Shown here piece by piece: positions 44,619-57,139 of a DNA stretch of 64,000 nt. The stretch lies in NCBI RefSeq assembly GCF_042453785.1, contig NC_091668.1, positions 503,501-567,500 on the forward strand, in the 5' to 3' direction. The DNA is from Malus domestica (lineage: Eukaryota; Streptophyta; Magnoliopsida; Rosales; Rosaceae). Within the stretch, counting starts at the first letter, position 1. Each line of letters begins with the position of its first letter. The translations under genes and the position numbers were made by a program. The notes under the pieces were generated by a model that was not told where the DNA came from, made no database searches, and saw only the letters and a list, made by a program, of their open reading frames with translations.

Positions 44619-45082
44619 TTAAGTAGTGAGTGCTTCAGGAAGGGTAGTTCGGGCTCTGAGGATCTTCCCGCCGACATCAGGGAAACTCTCTCGTCCAGGA
44701 AGTGCACTTACCTTCCTATTGACGTCTACCGCAACAGAAAGGTAAGTGCACAAACTCGTCCAGTTATCTCCAGCGATCGCGTTCATGCTCTTCACACAAT
44801 CCAACGTTTCAGCCTCCTTGAAGCATTTGTCCACCATCCCCAAATGTTCTGTCCAAAGTGACATCTATACCCACTGGCCAAGAGGATGCCGTTTCTTCTT
44901 ACCCCAAGTGTGGTGGGGCTGGTACGCTCCCATGGCTATCTCGGTGTCTCTAGAACCGGCCATAGATCGTTGGTTGATATTGGCGGAACCTATGACACGT
45001 ACTCATCATCTACCACCATTCCCTTGGCATGCAAGTAAATCATAAACCGTTGAAAATTTTGGGACGCCGAAACCTGAAAGCA
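44619..45082 (-). pseudogene. Phospholipase D delta-like gene fragment (last exon)
   Basis: On the minus strand 45082-44619 matches the C-terminus of plant phospholipase D delta: VSASQNFQRFMIYLHAKGMV, then VDDEYV as in the second HKD catalytic motif region. It continues with [29 protein letters not shown] and CVKSMNAIAGDNW, and ends FPDVGGKILRARTTLPEALT. In intact genes this region holds the second catalytic His and Lys; His and Lys (HAKG) are still seen here. The frame is interrupted after VDDEYVS (TAG) and the reading shifts between segments, and no upstream exons are present within 1.4 kb before the next gene. So it is a truncated, non-functional copy, probably left by gene duplication or transposition. 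It lies between plastocyanin and the MFS gene. Confidence 0.85.
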
Positions 45083-45997
45083 TTTGCGCAGATTGGTATC
45101 AAAAGGCCTAACTTAATTCAACTATGAAATTATGTTGCTAATGTATAATTACCGTGTGAAGTTCTCCATTTCTGTTTAGTTTGATTCACGTGACAAAACA
45201 ACTTTATTAGAGAGATGATACATTCACCTGATAGGACAACTTTCTTAGAAGTAGGGCTCACCAACAAATGTAAGTCCTATCTCTATTAGAGAGATGATAC
45301 AAATGTGATATGAAAAATGTGGTAAGAGTAGCATTTTTTTTATTCTAAAAACCTAATGCATATGTTTTAAGCTTATTGTACGAGAAAAGGAAATGAGATT
45401 CCACTATTTGCTTTCTTTTGCTTAAATGCGCATCTCCATCACAAATAAATAAATAAATAAAACTTGAGTAGGGGTGTCTGACCACATCATTTGTCAGGCA
45501 CATTTCACAAAAACATGAGATTCTCTCTACTAATCTCACATATGTGAGTGTTGCACTAATTAGGCAACCCTACTAAAGTTTTTCTCTTCTCGTGTGAGGA
45601 GAGAAAATAGATGCTTAACATTCACTCACAAAAGTTTTATGGTTTAATCATTGATTAATAAGATTCACTAAGCTGCATCAAAGTTTTTACATCAATTCAA
45701 ATTATATAGAGACTAAAGTATGTTTCTAAAACCTCCTCTCTTCATGTGATAGGAAAATTCCATGATTGGTATTTTTAACATCATATTTTGTTTGCCGCGG
45801 AAGGTGACTTTGAGTACAAGAAAACCAGACTCCACCATGTCACCCTTCCAAAGCATGCACCAAAATTACATTGTCAATAAATTGGCAGCAAAAACTTAAG
45901 CCAGCAGCACAACAGGACCGTTGAGCTTTACAGTAGTGATGTACCAGGGTCAGCCTGGAACTAGACGAGGAACCATCTGTCTTAGAACTTTCGAAAA
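45083..45997. other. Spacer
   Basis: AT-rich sequence; a direct repeat 'attagagagatgatac' occurs near 45209 and 45288. No gene seen. The last part may be 3' untranslated region of the MFS gene. Confidence 0.4.
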
Positions 45998-48900
45998 CTA
46001 GGGCTCCGTGTGATTGCAACTTTCGCTGACACGTCGGCTCGAGAGGGGAGGAGCAGCCCTTATCATCACGCTTTGCATGAAGGCTATCATCTACAAATAG
46101 ATGTCAAATACAAGATGAAACAATAAGCCAATTAAGCAGAACATATACAGGTACACATAACTTGATATGTTCTTACCGCAGCAAATCCAACGCAAATGAG
46201 ACTAAAGCCTGGGAAATTAAATGGCGCCTTTTCGGACAGGAACAAAGCTGGAATAACAATTTGAATTTATCAGTTCGAATTAACTTTGGCCGGACAAAAA
46301 TAAGAATGTAATCTCAAATCACCTGTGAGAGGGGAGAAAGCAATCGGAGATATAACATTTGCAAGTGAACATATGCCTGAAATGCACCCTTGAGCCTTCC
46401 CCTGAAAATATTGTATAAAAAAAGATCATGTATTTGCCAAAAGAATTGGATCCAAAGGGGCAGGGCAAGGGAAGTAAAATCCAAAATGCATACTGAAAAT
46501 TACCTGCTCAGACGGTCCAACTTGTTTCGATACAATGCTTCGCATCTGTGAAGTTTGGACCAAATCACTTTAAAGACAACATTTGAGGATGTTTAACTCA
46601 AAGCGAAGCAGAAACGATGAGACTTACACATGGATGTGCAAACACATAAAAGATGGAGAACATGGCAGCAGCATATGGCACCCAGAAGGACCACGCAATG
46701 CCGTAAAGAAACATCTGCATTCGATATGTGAATGATTAGATAAAAAGCTTAATGACACGTCCAATTTTTAGTTTTACTTTCCGTGAGTAGATGCAATGCA
46801 ATGTTTACAAATCCACAATTGTCTAACAAATAAGATCAAATTTGTAACTTGTTGGGACTAAATACAAGACGGTTAGATGCTTACTTGTAGGCAGCTAAAA
46901 AGGAGGCCTATCGACAGTAGCCTCTCCTCTCCTAAAGCAGGAGCCAGCAAGGGCATGAGAACCAGCTGCATCAAGCTTTATTTTTAGTGTCATGGAAAAT
47001 GAAATCGAAACTGCAAAAACAAAAGAGGTTTGCAGAGGATCAAAACGGTAAAACAAATGCAGCACCTGTGAAACAGTGCCTGCAACCCCGGAAATAACCA
47101 TCAGGTCAGCAAATTGATTCTTGTTGAAGTGAAACCGCGCCTTTAGAAAGTACTGCTCAACAAACAATGATTTTCGATTCAGCATTTCTTATGTTCGACA
47201 GAGCTTACTGATCTATGATTAGATGCAAATCATCCACAAACACTGATTAAATATGTGATTACTAATTCATTGGATGAGAGACGTACCAACATTGAAGCAT
47301 GGAGGCCAACATCCGCTAGATTACTGAAAAACGCAACAATTGCAGCTTGCGAAAACGTTGTGCTGCAAATCAATTAAGAGTAAGCAATTACTTGAACTAC
47401 AAGTCTGCAAATTAATTAAGAGCAACCCTTAGCAGGAAAGTAACTGACCTAGTTTTCAACAAGGAGATTAAATCACTTAAGGAAGGCAATGTTTTGGCTG
47501 GCTGCAATATCTCAGCACTTGAAGTCTCAGCTGAATCCTTAATTGTGATCTTTTCATCTGAGAGTAACGGAGCGGAAAGATTCTTGTCTATGTTGGAATC
47601 CGGTAGGAAAACCCTCAGGTACATAACTGCCACAGCCGCCACCACCGTCGCAACCTATTAATAGTAATAGTAATAATTATAAACATTAAAATGCAGTCAG
47701 ATCACAATTAAGCATAGTAACAGAGAGGATAGAGTCCTAGAGAGGGAGAGAGAGATTGGACCTGAAAAGTAGTGGAAGTGGAGAGGAAACGAGTGAAGAG
47801 GGTTCCGCAGACATATGCACAGGAACTAATCCCCGATAGGACTCCGAATGTTGAGGCTCGCCTTCCTTCTGCCACATTATCTGCCTGAAAATCATTGATA
47901 TTTCACACCTCCATCAAAATTTCAAATCAAACAACCAACAACATGAACAAACATGGAGTGTTTTGTTTACAACAAAATGGACCTAGTCTAGTCATTTTAC
48001 ATACTCAGGCCCATAATAAGCCCAAATAATTGTTTGATAATGGGCCTTATAATCCTTAGTGAGGCCCAAATACGAGCGAGGAAGATTAGAAAGTTACCAC
48101 ATAGGCAAGGGCGAGGCAATGAACGCTGCCTTCACAAACCATGGCGGTTAGAGTTTTGGCCACGAAGTAGACGTAGAAGAAACTCTTGCTCCTGCTATAT
48201 CCCAATATCCCTGTATAATTGTGCAATTAACCCGTTTTTTTATTGATTTTTCGGGTCTTGTTATTAGCAGTGTAAAATAATTTCTCAACTCTTTCGTCTT
48301 TTAGTTTTTTGAATTAAGCAAGATTACAGAATAACCATTTTAACATACTAATAACAATTCCGTTAATTTGTCCAAAAATCAATAAACTTTAGTTCACATT
48401 AACTCCATGTAATATAGTCGAAATTAGAATTAGAGCTTGATGTTTAGCAAAAAGAAAAGAAATATAAATAAAGCTAAAGCGATTGAATACTTTTTTTTCT
48501 TCTTTTTTTTTTCCCTGAAATGTGGCCATTTTTTCTTGGAATTAAGGACTTTTTGGAGCAATGTATAAATAAAGTGATAGGTAAACAAGTTAATCATCAT
48601 AAAAGTACATAAATTTATGTCTAAATATCCTTTGTGACTTTATCTTTGTTGTTAATTGGTACGGATTTAACGAGCTGAAAGATTACCTAAAGGGATAATT
48701 GTGAAGATCATTGGCAGTGTAAGCAAAGCTTTTCTCCCAAACTTGTCTGAGAGATTCCCAACCAATGGCATCATCACCAGTGTTCCCAGCCCTACGATCT
48801 GCATCAACCATGCACAAATCAAACTATTTTCAACCCTATATCATGCACAAGGGCCGGGTTAATTCTTACACCAAATAATTAGTTGAGACCCACCATCCAT

Positions 48901-51430
48901 TTCTAATCAAAATTTTCAAAGAAAGTAATTTCGGAACATTCTTTTTTTTTTCCCACATGCATACACTTGTTTATTTCTAGCGTTAAACTGAACAGATCAT
49001 AATCAAACTAATGAACAAAAATAAACACATGGTGTATAAACCTAAGGAGAAAAATAAACACATCTCATTTTTCACATGTGGAGATGCTGTAAAGTAAATT
49101 GTAAACCCCCTTGTTTTAGTTTTTCTTTGTATTTTTGCCCTTTATTTTGATCGGGGCAAGGAAAAATTTGATGATTATTTTTAGAAAAACTAATGAAAAT
49201 GGCTTGAAAATTTTGAGTTTTAACCATAAGGACAAAATAAAGGATAAAGTGAATAGTACCATAATTGATTTTTAAGTGTAAAAATGTGATTTTTCGTTAA
49301 AGTAAACAATACCTGGAGTTTTTCGTTAGAATTTTTTTATTTTTTTATTACAAGATATATTATTATTTTAAATTAGACTAAGAGAAGAATAAAAGAAATT
49401 TAAATCCGAGACATCATAAGTTGACATTCAAAACATTTCAATTGAAATGATGATGAGGAATGTACAATTTTGTCCACGAGTTAATACGATTGAAAAATGC
49501 CAAAATGCATCTCCTATGAAAACCAAAAGGGGGAAATTTCCGATGGAAGTACTGCATGCACGTGAAGCTTTTTCCTATGCATCAATCTTTGAGTACATAC
49601 CTACCGCGATAGCACGTCAATTTCATGAGATTGCAAAAATAATAGGGTGAGAGCATGCGGCTTCGCACACTACAGTGTCGGCTGTGTAGCCACAAGTAGA
49701 AATCCGTAAGCATTCATGGCCAACGCTAATCACGCTAACTAATCTTTGCTAATTAAAAGTTTATTCTGGTTTTTCCCACAATATATATAACACATATTTT
49801 TTATATTCATTTTGAGACATATTTTATTATGTCCACTCTATAATATATTTCAACGATTCAACTGTATCTTACATCAAAGATTATATCTACAAAAAAATTA
49901 TCCAAATTGGAAAACATATGGCCGTTGGATTAAATTTAGTATATATTTGTAGAACCTTATTCTTCTATTTTCTTCACTATAGATGAATGTCTTAATGATT
50001 TTGGATTTGTCTAATTTTTTGCAAATATTATCTATAAATGAGCTATTAAAATATAGACGATTCGGATTGTTGAAATATATTACGAAATGAGTCTCATAAA
50101 TAAATGTCAAAATATGTGATAAAAACGTATTTCTCGGAATTCTATGAAGGGGGTTATGTGTAGACCAACCGTCGATGCACTGGCTATGTTGGAATCTTGG
50201 ACACAATCTGCATTTAGTGAGATGTGGAAAGAGATGAAAGCATAACAGAAGGGATCTAGTTAGACTGGAAAAGTGTGTTTGTGGTGGGCCCTTAATTTTG
50301 AAAATTCGTCCCCTCCTCCTTAAATTCAAAGACCTATTGAATCTAAAAGTTGATTTAAAGCCTACGCAAAGGTAAGGGGAAGTTTCCTTTAAACAAAGAC
50401 AAAGTTTTGGAGCTGCAATTGAGAATTGACATCACTTAAGTTAGTTTAGCTGATCAAATCATTACATAGATATTTGGGTTTGCACTTTGCAATACTAAGT
50501 TCTTTTTTTTTTTTTTTTGAAGTTGTATTGTTTGAGCGTTGTAATTATTTTTTATGATAGGATCCACAGTTTTAAAAATTTTCGTCTAGCACCTATTAGA
50601 TCATGCTTAGGCGTTAGGCGGTTGGTTACTATTCCGATTAATCTTTAAATATTTGAAAATTAAGAAAGTAGGCCTAGACCTGTTTAGGAGTTTGCCTAGC
50701 TTGCCTAGGCGCCAGCTTGGCACGTCTAGGTTGCGACTCTCATTTGGACAAAAAATTGATAATTTTCATTTTGCATTTTATTTGTTTAATAAAATATAAG
50801 AGACTTGTTGAATACTTGGATGAACACTTATTATATACTTGTTCCACATGTTTTCAATATGTTCTAATACTTTACAATCTTTATGTTATTTTATTTTTCA
50901 ATTTATGTATACAATTTTGTAATTTTTATTATAACCGTCTGGACACTAGGAACAGTCAACCTCTCAACTAGCGTCTAGCGTCTTTTAGAACCTTGAAAAG
51001 ATCAAGTGATGTTTAATGAGCTACACAACTAAGTCAATTGAAAATTAAACTCGGGCGATAACCCTAAGACATGATTTTCAAAGGAGAAGATATTTGTAAA
51101 GGCTAAAGCTAGCTTGTATACTGATATCAATTTGCTTGTGGTGGAAATAACGAAACAACTATTGATGTTAACAATGATATATGTGTTTGTAATTAACGTA
51201 GACGGTTTAAGTTGATTCGTTGAGTTGGGTTATGGTATCTATGTGTAGAAAATTGTACGTACCGCTTGTTGAAATCCGGTGAGGTAGATGGCGATGGAGC
51301 ACTCATCTCTTCCGGGACAAAGAGCAGACATGGTAACGTCGGTGATGGCCGGGATCACCATGAACGTGGCGAAGTTGTGCAGAAAGATTGTCATGAAGAG
51401 GTGGCTCAACCCTGCCGAAAGCTTTTCCAT
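45998..51430 (-). CDS. MFS transporter, tetracycline-resistance/HIAT1-like
   Basis: Thirteen minus-strand exons: 51263-51430, 48687-48798, 48098-48210, 47762-47884, 47449-47654, 47287-47362, 47066-47152, 46885-46965, 46628-46714, 46504-46545, 46323-46401, 46177-46247, 45998-46090. They join in phase to about 445 residues. The start is the ATG at 51428-51430 (MEKLSAGLSHLFMTIFLHNF). MFS signature loops are present: GNLSDKFGRKALLTLP between helices 2 and 3, and VCEGSVHCLALAYVADNVAE between helices 4 and 5. A long hydrophilic loop (about residues 170-220) divides the two six-helix halves. The second half has ARFHFNKNQFADLMVISGVAG and SIVSKQVGPSEQGKAQGCIS. It resembles Arabidopsis At2g16970/80/90 (MEE15 group). 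Members are predicted proton-coupled carriers of membranes; substrate is not known. Intron 1 (2.46 kb) holds three repeat elements. The exon 1 start could lie upstream, but those in-frame codons are not ATG. Confidence 0.92.
49192..49337. mobile_element. MITE, family A copy 3
   Basis: Sequence aaactaatgaaaatggcttgaaaattttgag to tggagtttttcgttagaattt matches copies 1 and 2 in order and length, in the same orientation as copy 1. It sits in intron 1 of the MFS gene. Confidence 0.65.
49790..50132. mobile_element. Palindromic MITE in MFS intron 1
   Basis: The left part (acacatattttttatattcattt ... aatatatttcaacgattc) is complementary to the right part (gattcggattgttgaaatatatt ... atgtgataaaaacg). 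The pairing runs most of the 340-bp length. Exact ends and target duplication are unclear. Non-coding. Confidence 0.55.
50565..50995. mobile_element. hAT-type MITE with cctaggc ends, copy 2
   Basis: Diverged copy of 17415-17896. The ends read CACAGTTTTAAAA and, inverted, CAAGGTTCTAAAA. Flanks ataggatc and aaaagatc agree at six of eight positions. The interior 'atataagagacttgttga' and 'ccacatgttttcaatatgtt' is shared with copy 1. It is older than copy 1, and the cctaggc runs are shorter. Confidence 0.72.
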
Positions 51431-52974
51431 CTTTGCGATCACACCGCTCTTCAGTTGCTGAGTAACTAAATTAATACGAGAGACACCGCCCACTACGTCC
51501 CGACTGAACCCGTTTAGCTACTGCTGATACTTAACCAGGAAAAAAGGAGTTGGATTTAAAAGAAATGCGTGCGCAGTGTGTGCCTTACACTTTTTGTCTT
51601 GAAATATTTGGCACATAGAGAGAGCGGGAGGGGAGTGTAACTGTGTATGTCGAATGTTTAAAGGGAATAAATTGCCGAAAAGCAACAAAGTGGGAAGGTG
51701 AAGCAAAAGAATGCGTAGATTGTAAGTTCACTACCTCAAATATATGTACGTACGTATAGAATGTATTTTATGCGTCCAAGTCCCATCTACTATTTCTCTC
51801 CTCTCGGTCGCCTTTCTACTTGCTGCTGTCTATTTTGTTTCCATTTTTAAAAGAGAATGAGTTTTGTAGGTTAAATTGGGGTGGATTTTTATGGTATGTT
51901 ACTGTATTGTTTTGAGTCATGATACGTTTATGTTAGTGGATCGATCCGACGTAAAAAATCAATTACTTAAAGAATTATTTAAGAGATCACCTAAGAATGA
52001 TAGTTTATTTCATAGTTAAATAACGAAGTATCGTTTTGATTCAAGACTTCTATTACTCCAAACAAGTGAACATCCACACTTGGATAGTACCCCCGGTTTT
52101 CATGTTTGATGTAAAAATTTAACCAAAGGATTAAGCGAATATGAATAAAGAACTATTGCATGAAACCCTTAGTATTGGATTTGGCACAAAAAGTTAGACA
52201 GATTTATCGGTCATAAAAGCACTTTATCATAAAGCACTTTCTAAATGCGTCATATTAGCGATGAATTGGATTTACCCGACCCATTTGATGGCCCTGGGAA
52301 TGGAAAATGCCAGTTTAGGCACCTGCTAGACCACGTTTAGCATCAAAGGGCTTGTGGGCTATGCCGGTTTCCCTAGTTGGGTTTTTACTGAACGCAGCAA
52401 GGCCTAGTACGAGATACACAATCATATGGGCGACCTGGCACTGGCCCAGTTTGAATCGAGTCCGAACCATGTAAGAAAAAAGACCAACTAATTTACGTGG
52501 TCACTTATTGAAGCTTACCGTACAATAATGTGAACTTTGTCTGAGAAAACTAAGACTCATCCCGAATTACATTTTAAATAATTGAAAATGTTCTTAGGTA
52601 TAATATATCTGGATTTTAAAAGCATTTGCATTTTTATTAAGAATTGGTTATAGAAATATTTTAATAAAAAATGTTTTCCGTTATTTTATAAGCACTCTCA
52701 AATGAGTTCTAAAGCATATGCTGAGTTATTTTCCTATTGTTAATTAGTTATAGAATGAAAGCTCACAATATTATAGTAAGTTAACATACTTATTGAGCTC
52801 AACGACGCACATGAAACCCAAATGATGAGATTATTAGATGAGGAAAGCAGGAAAAACAAATTAAATTAAGTGCTGGAATTATTGTATAATGGAAGTGAGG
52901 AAAATACATCCAATTGCACAAAATGAGCGGAGACTTGGAAAAAAGGAAGAATATTCTTAATTACTTAAACAAGA
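51431..52974. other. Promoter-side spacer of the MFS gene
   Basis: The first part, up to about 51780, is likely the 5' leader and promoter of the MFS gene. The rest is AT-rich spacer. No gene, no clear repeat. Confidence 0.4.
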
Positions 52975-52983
52975 AAAAGATAA

Positions 52984-54520
52984 GGTTAAATAGTGGAAAG
53001 AGTATACTGCCGATTTGCCCCCTGAACTATCACCCAACTTTCGATTTCTCCCCTGAACTTTTTAATTGGAAAATTAAGGACTTAAACTAATTTTTTTGGC
53101 CGATTTGCCCCCTGCTGTTAATTTTTCATTCATTCCATCCAAATTTTTGTTAAATAGAAGCATATGCACAACATGTGTGGGTAGTTCGGTCGCTTCATTC
53201 TTTAAAATAATTGAAAACCTTAGATTTCTAAAATATAAACCTATGCAAATATGTGTGATTCTATAGCTTTTGTATCTAAAGGTCTAGTGAAATGACACTT
53301 TTGTCCACAAATGAGAGTTACGTGGTTTGCACATGATAAGAGTTAACGTTAATTTGGATGAAATCTATGAAAAACTAATTGTAGGGGGGAAATTGGCCAA
53401 AAAAAATTAGTTTAAGTCCTTAATTTTCCAATTAAAAAGTTCAGGGGGGAAATTGAAAGTTGGGTGATAGTTCAGGGGGCAAATCGACAGTTTACTCTAG
53501 TGGAAATGATCCATGAGATTTGTATAACTCATCATTTTGGTCCCTAAGATTTCAAATCAATAGAAGTAGTCTCTGAGATTGTCTACAATCCATCATTTTG
53601 GTCATTCTGTTAAAAACTCCGTTAAGTGTCCCGAAGCTCATGGCCGGAAATTTAGGCAATTTTCAAAGCTTCGTAATTCAATCGTTTCATAACCAAATTC
53701 AACCCATAATATATCAAAATGAATATAGTAAAGTGTATAATATGATTATACCTATTTGGAATCTCAATGTTTGCCGGAGATGGCCGGAAAATAGCCTCAA
53801 AGTTAACTATTCCGAGGGAAAACTAGAAAACTTGCCGGAAACTGGGTAAAATTTAAACATTTATGACTTCTTCAATACTCAACGAAATCAAGTGATTCAA
53901 AAATAAAAATCATACTTCTAAACGAGACGAAGAGAATGTTAGCTTTTTTTATGGCTAACTCGTCGTCATTTGGCCAGAAAACGGCCCGAAAGTGGCTAAC
54001 TTGAGACCAAGATAGCCACTTTCAAGAAATTTTCCAGCCAAAGCATGGTGAGTTAGCCATTGAAAAATGTATCATTCTCTTCGTCTCGTCGAGAAGTATG
54101 ATTTTCGTTTTTGAATCACTTGATTTCTTTGAGTATTGAAGAAGTTATGAACGTTTAAAGTTTACCCAGTTTCCGGCAAATTTTCCAGTTTTTCCTCGAA
54201 CCAGTCAACTTTGAGGCTATTTTCCGACCATCTCCGTCAACCATTGGGCTTCCAAATAGGTATAATCTTATTCTACACTTTTCTATCTTCATTTTAATAT
54301 ATTATGAGTCGAATTTAGTTAATAAACGATTGAGTTACGAAGCTTTGAAAATTGTCCAAACTTCCGGCCATGAGCTCCGAGACACTTAACAGAGTTTTTA
54401 ACGGAATTATCAAAATGATGAATGGTAGACAATCTGATGGACCACTTCTATTGATTTGAAATCTCATGAATCAAAATGATGAGTTATACAAATCTTGTGA
54501 ACCATTTTCGCTATTTAGCC
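52984..54520. mobile_element. Foldback Mutator-like element (host of a nested element)
   Basis: Perfect 9-bp target repeats aaaagataa (52975-52983, 54521-54529) enclose an element whose arms are complementary almost to the centre (near 54010), for example cgaagctcatggccggaa near 53633 and its partner near 54362-54383. Ends are GGTTAAATAG and, inverted, GGCTAAATAG. Without the nested insertion it is about 1.03 kb, with arms near 500 bases. No coding sequence. The arms differ by substitutions, so it is moderately old. Confidence 0.85.
53000..53497. mobile_element. Mutator-like MITE nested in the end of the foldback element
   Basis: 498 bp between perfect 9-bp repeats tagtggaaa (52991-52999, 53498-53506). 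Inverted ends GAGTATACTGCCGATTTG and GAGTAAACTGTCGATTTG continue as a paired arm of about 100 bases (ccccctgaactatcacccaa and its complement). It lies 16 bases inside the left terminus of the larger element, so it inserted later. Confidence 0.85.
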
Positions 54521-54529
54521 AAAAGATAA

Positions 54530-57139
54530 AAGCGACAAATGTTTACAGATCCAAAAGATACTTTTTCATTTTTTTTCTTCTGGATTCAGAAAAAAAATAT
54601 AGCAAAGAAACAGAAGCAGAAAAATCTGCAAAGTCCGTGGGGTCACTGTTTGATAAAGAAGCTTCCTGCTGATTGGCTCATTACCATGTGGTCCACAATC
54701 CACCACAAAAGTGAAATATCAAAGTATGTGAGAAATTTTTCAATGTGATCGTATTTTATTTTGAAATGATACATCTATTAATGGTGAGATATTTATATTA
54801 AAATATTAATAATTTAAAAATTAATTCTTTTTTACATATAATGATACATGTCGTGCTACTTATGTTCCGACCACAATAAAAAATCTCTCATCCATATTAA
54901 GATTATGGATCCATAGGACAGGAACCCTGCTCCATTTTTTTTTTCTCTAAATTTTCCCAGTAGCATGATCTCGTTAAAGGAGATCGAACGGCTGTGCGCA
55001 CCATCCCATTTTTTGGCTGAAATGGGGATACCAATCCTTAAACAGCATGTATATGTATATATATGTTGGACATGCAACTTGCAATATTAATTAACATAAT
55101 AACCCAACTTCATTAGGCAACAAAGCTCTAGAATCGCGAGTCACGAGTGACCAAAATTGCCCAAAAAAGCTTACAATTGATAGATATATCACGTGGAGTT
55201 GCGATCTGGTCGTCTTATATCATTGTATTGGAGTCGACTCATTTGAGATTTGTATGGACTAACAAGATATCATACTTATTTGCTTGTTACTATTATTATT
55301 ATTTTTTAACTGAAATAGGTGGTTTTGAAGAATATGTTTAAAGGTGAGGGGTTACAACATCGGAAACTTGACTAAATTAAATATATAAACTACATATTAA
55401 TAGAATCATAACTAAAAACTAATGAAATTATAATTGTATCATTTAAAATATAACTACAAAAATTAGAAAATAAAAAAAATATAGGCATTAAAGTAATTTC
55501 GTAAAAGCAAGTTTTTACTGTTTTATTTGTAAACCTCACAACCAGCAAGGGTAGCAGTTTTCTTCCCCCACATTCTGCTCAAACTTAACCGATTTTCATT
55601 TCAAGTGGCATCCATGTTGCGGCCAGATCCAAAGTGAGTGGCCAAATAAAGAGAGAAGGACATGTCTCCTTCACCTAACAACAATATCCTCTGGCCAGTA
55701 TTCTGTTTCGACGTCTGCTTCCCTTTGTTCTTTATAAATTTGATTGCACACGCACAACGTGTGTGTAGGTTGCTTGTAGTTTATAAAAAATTTCACTTGC
55801 AACTAACTAGAGTTAGCCTGATGGTGACAATGAGTAGAGTAACAAATAGATCCAACGCGCAACATTAATAATATAAAATTATAAATGTTTTTTTAGTTGC
55901 CAAACAACAATTTTAATGTTGATTAGTAGTGAATCGTTGAATCTGTTTTTAAAATGCATTAGTGTAACTCAAATTAAGAAGAGTTTGGGAGCAAGGGTAT
56001 GGGGGCCAAATTAAGGGCATAATCCAGTTGGAGTTTATCTCTGTCTTCCCCATTAGAGTATCAAATCAGATTTTGGGCCAAACTCATCACGCTACTGGAA
56101 TTGCACTTGCACACCAGTTACCATTTTTATTTTATTTTTCCTTTCCCAACAGTCTGCCAAGTAAGCTCTGGTCCTCACTCAACTCAAGTCAGAAATCTGG
56201 ATCCACAATCCACAATCCACAGCAGCAAAATATATTTATTTGTTTATTAAAATGAAAGAAAACAACAACATGTCACGCTGCAGCACTTGAGAAGATACAT
56301 TAAAAATAAATATAAAAAACAACATAAGATTCTTTACTCCATTAGTTTGTGACAATATTTAAAATATCAGTATCACTAAAAAATATTGATATGTAATTTA
56401 TAAAAAATATTGTTGGATATATTTAATATCGATATCGCTATCAATTGTTGTAGATGAAAATGATGGGATTTAATATTTTCTCTGATATTTAATGAATGTG
56501 TAAAAAAATATCGATGATATATATCGATTTTAACCTAAATTTCCCACTTTTATACTTTTTTTCTTCTTCTGAGTTTTGGATATTTCTATAAAAATATCAA
56601 CCCTATAAAATAAATTTTAAACTTTACTTTTTCTAATAAATGCAATATATATATATATACACATATATCTGATATTCACGTTTATAATTGTTACTATCGG
56701 TTTATTTTTATGGTTAAATGGGCATATTTATACCTGTAGAATTGTATAAATAATTAACCATAATTGTAATTGTAAAGTTTTAATGAAATTTAATGAAACA
56801 TTTCCGTACTGTTCACTTCTAATGAAAATGAAATTTTTATTATAAAAAATCATTACTGATACTATTCACTTACAGTAACTTTTTATCAGCGTTATCTTAC
56901 CCATCCTCAGTTGAAACTCTATTCCTAGGGCGCAACCTTGGTCGCCTTCTAATTCCGTGTGTTAATAATAAACAGATATCTGGATCCACGCAAGAGGCAA
57001 CGCGCGTCCAATTAGCAATATTGGATGTAATAAAAAAAGTTAAATACCCAATTAGTACGTTGCCAAACACGATTTCAGAGAGACTCAAAATTTCAGTCCT
57101 CCAGTCCTCTCCGTCTTCTCTCACTCTCTTCCAGGTCCA
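54530..57139. other. AT-rich spacer upstream of SMT2
   Basis: A stretch at 54725-54850 (gagaaatttttcaatgtgatc...) is related to 23585-23690 and 26940-27100, an old dispersed repeat. About 56780-56880 resembles part of MITE family A. I see no gene. The last 60-100 bases (57060-57139, CT-rich) are likely the SMT2 5' leader. Confidence 0.45.

Noticed and set aside
49447-49650. 67-codon frame in MFS intron 1
   Set aside because: Opposite strand to the gene, no recognisable domain, likely chance.
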